Origin: Alistipes sp.
Lineage (GTDB): Bacteria; Bacteroidota; Bacteroidia; Bacteroidales; Rikenellaceae
Assembly: GCA_017384185.1 (NCBI GenBank)
Contig: JAFNUH010000007.1
Location: forward strand, 1 to 10,159
DNA length: 10,159 bases
Direction of reading: 5' to 3'
Shown one piece after another: positions 1 to 6,033 of this stretch. The notes beneath the pieces were generated by a model, which was not told the origin of the DNA, made no database searches, and worked only from the letters and a program-made list of their open reading frames with translations. A program made the position numbers and the translations under genes. Position 1 is the stretch's first letter. The number at the start of each line of letters is the position of its first letter.

Positions 1-836
1 GTTGTGTTACGTACCAACTTGTTTCGTGCCTGTGTTGACTCGACAACACCAACCGAGATACCCGTTAACAGAATAGCCAACGGCACGGCAAACCACCAGT
101 GGAAACAGCCCGTAGCGGCTATCGCATTTGCGGCAATCATCGAGAAACAAGCTGTCTTAATCCAACCAGCAATGTGAATCATAGCCATATCAATACCGCT
201 ATAATCCAAACACATCACCTCGTGAATCCTCGTAAGCTCAAGGTGCGTACGGGGGTCATCAACGGGCACTCGACCCGACTCCACGAAGGTAATCTTCACG
301 AAAAGATATGCCGTAAGCAGCATCACAATCGTAAGGTGGAGGTTGAACGACTGCTCATACTCGAAGATGTCGGCAAACGACGTATAGCCACAGAACATAG
401 CGAGCGTAGCGAAGCCAATCATCAGCGCAGGTTCGATAAGCGCTCCATACAACGCCTCACGTGCTGCGCCCATACCCTCGAATGAGCTACCCGTATCCAT
501 AGCAGCCAAGATTATCGCTATGCGGGCGAGAGCCAACGTGTAGGCGAAGCATATAACATCACCCTCGAACGAAATCAGAGGATAGAGGTCAGCAACGGGG
601 ATAAACAACATAGCCACGATAGCTGCTCCGAGATATACGGCGGGAGCTATGCGGAAAAGGGCGGTTGTTGTGGTTGAATAAACGGCGCCCTTGCGGAGCA
701 ATAGATTTACGTTACGCAGATGCTGAACAAAGGGCAGACCCTGACGACCTGCCAGCAGAGCACGTGTACGGTTTATCACTCCGGGGATGGCAAGTGCCAC
801 AATAATCATCAGAAGGGTGTTAAATAGTATTCCCAT
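1..836 (-). CDS. hyfC: Hyf/Hyc-type membrane subunit C, NuoH family (3' end outside window)
   Basis: Membrane subunit of a group-4 [NiFe]-hydrogenase-like, complex-I-related proton or sodium pump. It belongs to the HyfC/HycD/NuoH family, which forms the membrane anchor under the hydrophilic arm. Translating the minus strand from the ATG at 836-834 gives 278 residues without a stop before the window edge; family members are about 300-315 residues, so only the C-terminus is missing. Several hydrophobic membrane segments are visible. Hallmarks are TGSSFEGMGAARE (residues 115-127) and the loop ESGRVPVDDPRTHLELT (186-202) followed by IHE, typical of HyfC/HycD rather than true NuoH. The start lies 2 bp after the hyfB stop (TAG-TT-ATG), so the two genes are probably translationally coupled. 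I cannot tell from this fragment whether the complex is an active hydrogenase, because the catalytic large subunit is not in the window. Confidence 0.88.
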   Translation of the reverse strand, partial: MGILFNTLLMIIVALAIPGVINRTRALLAGRQGLPFVQHLRNVNLLLRKGAVYSTTTTALFRIAPAVYLGAAIVAMLFIPVADLYPLISFEGDVICFAYTLALARIAIILAAMDTGSSFEGMGAAREALYGALIEPALMIGFATLAMFCGYTSFADIFEYEQSFNLHLTIVMLLTAYLFVKITFVESGRVPVDDPRTHLELTRIHEVMCLDYSGIDMAMIHIAGWIKTACFSMIAANAIAATGCFHWWFAVPLAILLTGISVGVVESTQARNKLVRNT

Positions 837-838
837 AA

Positions 839-2827
839 CTAAATCAAATTAAGGAGTGAAAGAATAAATATTGCAACAAGGAAGAGCAGCGCAAAGAGGA
901 TATAGTGGTTGATTTTTCCTGTGCGCAGCTTCATTATACGCTTGTTGATAATGTGCAGCAACTCAACCCACCACTCTGCCAACAGACGGTCAATCTTATC
1001 CTTGTGGCGGACGTTGTAGTTGTGCTGTGTGGGGAATATCTCGCTCTTGCCAACGGTACGACCCTCAACGGTATCCTGTGTGAGAGTTGTAGCGATAGAC
1101 TCCAATCCTTCGGCAAATGACTCGCCCGTATATTGCATACGGATGTTGGGCGAAGTGAAGCCGCAACCCCACGTAGGACCTTTGGCTACGGTGCGAGTAC
1201 TCTGCGCACGACGCTTCAAAACGTAGAGCAGAGCAATGATGATTACCAGAAGAATTGCCGAAAGTGATATGCGTGATAGGTTGGGCGAAATGTAGTCGCT
1301 TATGTACGATACGTTAGCACCCGTCAGCGTCTTTACAACACCTTCGATCATACGCACGGCATACTGCGGGAAGAGACCGATTGTGATGATACCAGCCGCA
1401 GGAATTGCCATTGCTGCAATACGCAGACTATCAACCTCCTCTGACTCTGCTACGTGATGGTGACGAGGTGAGCCAAGGAATACGGTGCTATATAGCTTTG
1501 AGAATGCCAAAACAACGATTCCTCCGATAAGCGAGAGTGCCAACATACCGCCTGCGGCATATAGAACATTTACTCCATCACGCACGCTGTTGAGCATACC
1601 CAAATATATCATAAACTCGCCCACAAAACCATTAAGCGGCGGCAGGGCGCAGATAGCTACCGTAGCTACGAGGAAAAGGATTGCCGTAACGGGCATATAT
1701 TTGGCAACACCACCGAAGCGGTCGAGGTGTGTGGTGTGCATCTGTGAGTAGATGTTACCAGCTCCAAAGAAGAGCAATGACTTAAAGAGCGAGTGGTTGA
1801 TGATGTGCATCAATGCTCCGCACATCGCCAAGGTCATAACCATATGATTTCCCGCCGCCTGAGCCAATGTAGCGATACCCATACCGATAAATATAACACC
1901 AATGTTCTCGATACTTGAGTATGCCAAAAGACGCTTTACGTCGTTCTGTACAGCCGCTAAGATAACGCCCCACAAACCTGTGACAACGCCCACAGCCAAC
2001 AGAATAACACCTACGGTGTGAATCTGCTCCATAACGCTCATATAGCTTACAACACGCAGAACGCCATAAACACCCGTCTTAATCATCACACCCGACATAA
2101 TAGCAGAGATGTGTGACGGTGCTGCAGGGTGCGCCTCGGGAAGCCATACGTGCATAGGGAACAGACCAGCCTTCATACCAAATCCGATAAGGAAGAGTAT
2201 GAAGATATGTGTGTTGCCACCACCCGCAAAGCAAGCCGAGAGCCACTCGAACGATGAGCTGCCGCAAGTGCTGTCAACGCTGACAAATCCTGCCACAAGG
2301 AATATGAATCCTATGTGCATCATTACAAGATATGCCAACGCCGCACGCAACACTTCCGCACGCTCGGCATCGAAGAGGATGAGTACAAATGATGCAATTG
2401 TCATCAGCTCCCACGCAAAGAGGAACAGGAAGCCTCCATCGGCCATAACTACCAACATCATCGACAATACGAGCAGTGTCAATGCTGTGTAGTGTAGCGA
2501 TATGTGCGCTGAAGATTTTTTTGTTAGATAGTGTGCCAGGTAGCCACGTGAGTAGAGTATTGTCGCCATACCTGCCAATCCGATAATCAGCAGGAAGAGT
2601 GCCGAGAGGGCATCAATCGAGAGTCGTCCGACATCCATCGGTGACTCAATCGACGACATTAGCTCAATCTCGCTACCGCTTGCCAATACCCCTATTGAGG
2701 GAACGGCTACTGCTACTGCGGCACCAGCCACAGCAGTAAATGCCACCCACACCTTGGACTTTACAGGGGCAATGAACGTAGCCGCCACCAACAGTGCGAG
2801 TGTCAGAAGTAGATAGAGATAAAACAT
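839..2827 (-). CDS. hyfB: Hydrogenase-4 subunit B-like proton-translocating membrane protein (NuoL/M/N, Mrp antiporter family)
   Basis: A 662-residue polytopic membrane protein of the proton-conducting antiporter-like family (Proton_antipo_M), the ion-pumping module of Hyf/Hyc hydrogenases and complex I. Length matches HyfB (about 670 residues). Visible hallmarks are the conserved membrane Glu in FAWELMT (E140), Lys in GMKAGLFPMH (K219), the signature HVWLPEAHPAAPSHISA (226-242), and Lys in SGVMIKTGVYG (K250). A C-terminal soluble stretch with TWGCGF and RMQYTGESFAEGL is characteristic of HyfB/HycC over NuoL, and a last hydrophobic helix closes the protein. It is first in the visible hyf group, 84 bp downstream of rsmE on the same strand and 2 bp from hyfC. 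Inferred role: ion translocation coupled to hydrogen or ferredoxin-type redox chemistry in the inner membrane. The redox partner is not visible. Confidence 0.92.
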   Translation of the reverse strand: MFYLYLLLTLALLVAATFIAPVKSKVWVAFTAVAGAAVAVAVPSIGVLASGSEIELMSSIESPMDVGRLSIDALSALFLLIIGLAGMATILYSRGYLAHYLTKKSSAHISLHYTALTLLVLSMMLVVMADGGFLFLFAWELMTIASFVLILFDAERAEVLRAALAYLVMMHIGFIFLVAGFVSVDSTCGSSSFEWLSACFAGGGNTHIFILFLIGFGMKAGLFPMHVWLPEAHPAAPSHISAIMSGVMIKTGVYGVLRVVSYMSVMEQIHTVGVILLAVGVVTGLWGVILAAVQNDVKRLLAYSSIENIGVIFIGMGIATLAQAAGNHMVMTLAMCGALMHIINHSLFKSLLFFGAGNIYSQMHTTHLDRFGGVAKYMPVTAILFLVATVAICALPPLNGFVGEFMIYLGMLNSVRDGVNVLYAAGGMLALSLIGGIVVLAFSKLYSTVFLGSPRHHHVAESEEVDSLRIAAMAIPAAGIITIGLFPQYAVRMIEGVVKTLTGANVSYISDYISPNLSRISLSAILLVIIIALLYVLKRRAQSTRTVAKGPTWGCGFTSPNIRMQYTGESFAEGLESIATTLTQDTVEGRTVGKSEIFPTQHNYNVRHKDKIDRLLAEWWVELLHIINKRIMKLRTGKINHYILFALLFLVAIFILSLLNLI

Positions 2828-2850
2828 CGTTAAAATTTTATTTTTTCAAC

Positions 2851-2881
2851 CGACATTACCTTGTGCGGCATTAGATTGCAA
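2851..2881 (-). promoter_or_regulatory. Weak candidate promoter for hyfB
   Basis: On the minus strand a TTG (2881-2879) is followed after 20 bp by TAATGTCG (2858-2851). This matches the Bacteroidetes TTG / TAnnTTTG layout with two mismatches in the -7 box. It would place a start about 15-20 bases upstream of the hyfB ATG. The TTG lies in the loop of the inverted repeat at 2864-2895. The score is poor, and hyfB may simply be read through from rsmE. Confidence 0.22.
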
Positions 2882-2895
2882 AAGACTAATCCGCA
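2864..2895 (-). repeat. Inverted repeat / hairpin between rsmE and hyfB
   Basis: Arms 2864-2874 and 2886-2895 pair over 10 bp (TGCGG-ATTAG with CTAAT-CCGCA) with a single bulged base at 2869 and an 11-base loop. The hairpin begins 16 bases past the rsmE stop and ends 36 bases before the hyfB ATG. No U-tract follows it on the transcribed strand, so it is not a classic intrinsic terminator. It could be an RNA processing or stability hairpin between cistrons, or an operator. Function is inferred only. Confidence 0.5.
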
Positions 2896-2911
2896 GGGCA
2901 GTAGTGCAGAT

Positions 2912-3622
2912 TTATAACCCATTTATCGTGGCAACCATCACCGTAGCTGTTACGGCTGCTGTCTCAGTGCGAAGACGTTGCGTGCCGAGCGATATGGGTT
3001 TGAATCCATTTTCGAGTGCAAAATTAATCTCTTCGGGCGAAAAATCACCCTCTGGACCAATTAAAATTAAAATATTTTCATTTTTTTTAATAATTGCCGG
3101 CAAAAAGAGTCTTTCCTGGCTGTTTGGGTCGCAGTGAGCGATAAATTTTTGACCCTCGAAGGGCTCGGCGATAAGTTTGCGCAAAGGAGTCAAATCGTCC
3201 AATTCTGGGTGATATGCCTTGAGCGATTGCTTGACGGCAGATGTAATGACACGCAGTTCTCGGTCGTACTTGATGGTGCGACGCTCGCTGTGGTCACACT
3301 CCACGGGCACGATGCGGCTTACGCCTACCTCGGTAGCCTTCTCCAAAAACCACTCGAAGCGGTCGATATTCTTTGTTGGAGCTACCGCCATCGTAAGCGA
3401 GTAGGGCAGACGCTCGTATTCGGTTTGAGTCTCTACAATCTCTACGGTGCAGTGGTGCTGATGAGGCTCCACGATACGACAACGATGCATATTGCCACGC
3501 CCATCGGTCAGGTGTAACTCGTCTCCCGCCTTCAGGCGCAGAACTCTTACACAGTGTTTTGACTCCTCTTCGCAGAGGGTGTAATAGGGCAGTGTTACAT
3601 CTGGTGCATAAAATAGTTGCAT
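2912..3622 (-). CDS. rsmE: 16S rRNA (uracil(1498)-N3)-methyltransferase RsmE
   Basis: A cytosolic SAM-dependent methyltransferase of the SPOUT (trefoil-knot) class that makes m3U1498 in the decoding region of 16S rRNA. The 236-residue length is normal for RsmE. The N-terminal ~70 residues resemble the PUA-like RNA-binding domain (EEESKHCVRVLRLKAGDEL), followed by the start of the methyltransferase domain (LTMAVAPTKNIDRFEWFLEKATEVGV in two parts around residue 75-102). The knot signature is GPEGDFSPEE (189-198) and LGTQRLRTETAA (212-223), which is SAM-binding. In most homologues the second motif reads LG-x-R-I/V-LRTETA; here it is TQRLR, a small deviation. The start ATG lies just below a divergent promoter, with a leader of roughly 20 bases. 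Downstream on the same strand are the hyf genes. This is a housekeeping gene, and I see no functional link to its neighbours. Confidence 0.95.
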   Translation of the reverse strand: MQLFYAPDVTLPYYTLCEEESKHCVRVLRLKAGDELHLTDGRGNMHRCRIVEPHQHHCTVEIVETQTEYERLPYSLTMAVAPTKNIDRFEWFLEKATEVGVSRIVPVECDHSERRTIKYDRELRVITSAVKQSLKAYHPELDDLTPLRKLIAEPFEGQKFIAHCDPNSQERLFLPAIIKKNENILILIGPEGDFSPEEINFALENGFKPISLGTQRLRTETAAVTATVMVATINGL

Positions 3623-3647
3623 AACTTTGTGTTAAATATTACCTTTG
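3617..3647 (+). promoter_or_regulatory. Bacteroidetes-type promoter of the M3 peptidase operon
   Basis: TTG at 3617-3619, a 20-bp spacer, then TACCTTTG at 3640-3647, a perfect match to the Bacteroidetes sigma-ABfr consensus TTG-N~20-TAnnTTTG. Transcription would begin near 3652-3655, about 20 bases before the ATG at 3674. The TTG overlaps the first codons of the divergent rsmE gene. The -7 box is the left half of a perfect palindrome whose right half is the opposing -7 box. Confidence 0.72.
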
Positions 3648-3655
3648 CAAAGGTA
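3648..3655 (-). promoter_or_regulatory. Opposing -7 box for rsmE, back-to-back with the peptidase promoter
   Basis: Read on the minus strand, 3655-3648 is TACCTTTG, identical to the plus-strand -7 box at 3640-3647 that it directly abuts. Together they form the 16-bp palindrome TACCTTTGCAAAGGTA. A transcript starting a few bases downstream would give rsmE a leader of about 20 bases. No good TTG lies at the expected distance (around 3675-3678 the minus strand reads TTTC), so this direction may be weaker or need an activator. Confidence 0.5.
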
Positions 3656-3671
3656 TTAAATATATATTTAA
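3656..3671. repeat. Perfect 16-bp AT palindrome in the peptidase leader
   Basis: TTAAATATATATTTAA is a perfect palindrome that starts exactly where the promoter palindrome (3640-3655) ends and stops 2 bases before the ATG at 3674. It covers most of the predicted 5' leader. It may be an AT-rich operator or upstream element for the minus-strand promoter, or chance in AT-rich leader DNA. Confidence 0.55.
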
Positions 3672-3673
3672 GG

Positions 3674-6010
3674 ATGAAACGCTTTTTAGGTTTATTCGCA
3701 CTTGCGACCGTTATTATAACTTTTATCTCTTGCGACAAGCAGAAAAGTGTGGGCGAAAACCCATTTTTTGAGGCTGAGTGGCAGACGCCGTATGGTGTTC
3801 CGCCCTTTGACCGCATAGAGTTTGAACACTACCGACCCGCCTTTGAGCGAGGTATGTCACTCCATAACGAGGAGATTGTGGCAATCGTTGAGAGTGTCGA
3901 GAAGCCGTCGTTCGAGAATACAATTTTGGCTTTCGATAATTCGGGTCTGATGCTTGCTCGGGTACGTACAGTATTTGAGATGCTTGCCTCTGCCGATACC
4001 AATGAGCAGATGCAGGCTCTCTCGTCAGAGATGATGCCCACGCTTGCAGCGCACCACGATGCGATATTGATGAACGAAAAACTCTTCGAGAGGATAAAGA
4101 GCGTTTATGATGCTCGCAACACATTGAAGCTCGATGCTGAGCAGCGTCGCCTTGTGGAGAAGATTTATCGTCAGTTTGAGCGTTCGGGAGCTATGCTGTC
4201 GGCGGACGATAAACAGCGCCTGAAGCAGATTAACGAGAAACTCACATCGCTCAGCGTCGATTTTGGTCGTAACGTTTTGGCAGAGACGAATGCTTATACT
4301 TTGGAGGCGACGCAGAGTGAACTGCTCGGTGTTCCTACCCAGGTACGTGATGCGGCAATGGATTATGCCAATAGCATAGATAAGAAGGGTAAACATATCT
4401 TCACCCTGCAGAAGCCGAGTATGTTACCCCTGCTCACCTATGCGCAGAATCGTGAGTTGCGTGAGAATATTTATAAAGCCTATATCACCCGAGCAAATAA
4501 TGGCGGCGAGCACGACAATAATGATATTATTGCTGAGATGGTTAGCCTGCGTTATGAGAAGGCGAAACTTTTGGGTTATGACTCATATGCTCACTATGTA
4601 ATCTCCGACCAGATGGCATCTACTCCTGATGCCGTTTACGATTTGTTAAATCAGGTGTGGGAGCCCGCCCTTGAGCAGGCTAAGAGGGAGTTGGAGCGCT
4701 TGAAGCCACATATGAGCCGAGAGAATAATAGTAATGAAGAGTTCGAGTCGTGGGACTGGTGGTATTATGCCGAGAAGGTGCGTAATACGGATTACAGCCT
4801 CAAGGAGGAGGATGTGAGAGAGTATCTCTCGCTGGACAATGTTAAGGGTGGTATCTTCTTCCTCTGTAATCGTCTCTATGGCATAACTTTCCGTCCGCTG
4901 AAAGCGCCCGTATATCATCCCGATTGCGAGGTATATGAGGTCATCGATAGCGACGATACTCCGCTCGGAGCGTTGTATATGGATTTCCACCCCAGAGCAA
5001 GCAAGGCTGGTGGCGCTTGGTGCGGAACCTATGTTGAGCAGAGTTATAAGGATGGCAAGCGAGTTCTTCCCGTTGTATCTATCGTTTGCAACTTCACACC
5101 CTCCGTTGGTAGCACTCCTGCGTTGTTGTCTATTGACGAGACGGAGACATTCTTCCACGAGTTTGGTCACGCTCTGCACTGCCTATTCTCGGATGTTAAG
5201 TATCGTGGTTTGAGTGGCGTTGAGGGTGATTTTGTGGAGCTGCCGTCACAGATTATGGAGAATTGGGCATTTGCGACACCTATGCTTAAGCAGTATGCCG
5301 TTCACTACCGCCGAGGCGAGGTTATGCCCGATGATATGATTCGCCGTATTCACGAGAGCGCCAAGTTTAACGAGGGCTTCAATACTACGGAGTTGGTTGC
5401 TGCGGCGTTGTCAGATTTGGATATTCACTCTGTGCAGAGTGCCGATAAGATAGATGTTGCCGAGTTCGAGCGTCAGGCGCTGACCGAGAAGCGAGGTCTT
5501 ATCCCGCAGATTGAACCACGTTATCACTATACATATTTCAGCCATATATTCGATGGTGGTTACTCGGCAGGTTACTACTTCTATATCTGGGCGGAGGTGC
5601 TGGATAAGGATGCTTATCAGGCGTTTGTTGAGAGTGGTGATATATTCGATAGGGCGACGGCTGAGCGCTTCCGCCGAGAGATTCTCTCTAAAGGTGGTAC
5701 CCGTGCCGGAATGGATATGTATCGTGCATTCCGAGGTGCCGACCCCGATAATCGTGCTATGTTGGAGGCTCGAGGTCTTAACACTGAGGAGGAGAACTTT
5801 GACGAGGATTTGTTGCTTATGGAAGAGATTATACGTGTTGATACCCGAGCTCAGGCTCGCCAGCGTGCCGAGCGTTCTCGTCGTGAGCGTGAGGCGGCTC
5901 GCCTGCAAGCTAAGATGGATTCGCTGAATACACTCCCCTCGGAGCAAGTAGTTGAGCCACAGGGTGAGGCTACGCCTCAGCAGCTTGGATTAGAGCCTAT
6001 TAAAAAGTAG
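3674..6010 (+). CDS. dcp: M3-family zinc metallopeptidase, Dcp-like peptidyl-dipeptidase lipoprotein with a charged C-terminal tail
   Basis: Predicted envelope peptidase that removes dipeptides from peptide C-termini (Dcp group of family M3). From the ATG at 3674 it has 778 residues. The frame stays open 19 codons further up, but that extension overlaps the promoter and would bury the signal peptide, so I chose 3674. Residues 1-20 form a lipoprotein signal with lipobox FIS-C20. No acidic run follows the Cys, so a periplasm-facing anchor is more likely than surface export. The zinc site is HEFGH (H495, E496, H499) with E522 in DFVELPSQ. The substrate-binding region GGYSAGYYFY (628-637) is intact. 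Oddities: two residues are missing between the zinc ligands compared with the next gene, and a 75-residue Arg/Glu-rich tail (704-778) probably forms a coiled coil. It leads a probable operon with the paralogue 23 bp downstream. Confidence 0.93.
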   Translation: MKRFLGLFALATVIITFISCDKQKSVGENPFFEAEWQTPYGVPPFDRIEFEHYRPAFERGMSLHNEEIVAIVESVEKPSFENTILAFDNSGLMLARVRTVFEMLASADTNEQMQALSSEMMPTLAAHHDAILMNEKLFERIKSVYDARNTLKLDAEQRRLVEKIYRQFERSGAMLSADDKQRLKQINEKLTSLSVDFGRNVLAETNAYTLEATQSELLGVPTQVRDAAMDYANSIDKKGKHIFTLQKPSMLPLLTYAQNRELRENIYKAYITRANNGGEHDNNDIIAEMVSLRYEKAKLLGYDSYAHYVISDQMASTPDAVYDLLNQVWEPALEQAKRELERLKPHMSRENNSNEEFESWDWWYYAEKVRNTDYSLKEEDVREYLSLDNVKGGIFFLCNRLYGITFRPLKAPVYHPDCEVYEVIDSDDTPLGALYMDFHPRASKAGGAWCGTYVEQSYKDGKRVLPVVSIVCNFTPSVGSTPALLSIDETETFFHEFGHALHCLFSDVKYRGLSGVEGDFVELPSQIMENWAFATPMLKQYAVHYRRGEVMPDDMIRRIHESAKFNEGFNTTELVAAALSDLDIHSVQSADKIDVAEFERQALTEKRGLIPQIEPRYHYTYFSHIFDGGYSAGYYFYIWAEVLDKDAYQAFVESGDIFDRATAERFRREILSKGGTRAGMDMYRAFRGADPDNRAMLEARGLNTEEENFDEDLLLMEEIIRVDTRAQARQRAERSRREREAARLQAKMDSLNTLPSEQVVEPQGEATPQQLGLEPIKK

Positions 6011-6033
6011 AAGAAACCAATAAAATTATAACG

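Noticed and set aside
99..485. Plus-strand open frame of 128 codons at the left edge
   Set aside because: It is antisense to hyfC, whose minus-strand translation carries clear family motifs; the plus-strand peptide is low-complexity, His/Arg-rich and unlike any family I know.
2828..2911. Intrinsic terminator after rsmE
   Set aside because: The hairpin at 2864-2895 is not followed by a T-run on the transcribed strand; the A/T-rich run near the hyfB start is about 20 bases further on and has no stem directly before it.
3617..3673. Upstream extension of the first peptidase to an ATG at 3617
   Set aside because: It would place 19 residues before the lipoprotein signal peptide and starts inside the promoter and within the rsmE start region.
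5411..5947. Open frame (178 codons) antisense to the 3' part of the first peptidase
   Set aside because: Same origin from biased codons, with no recognisable domain, and fully inside the coding region.
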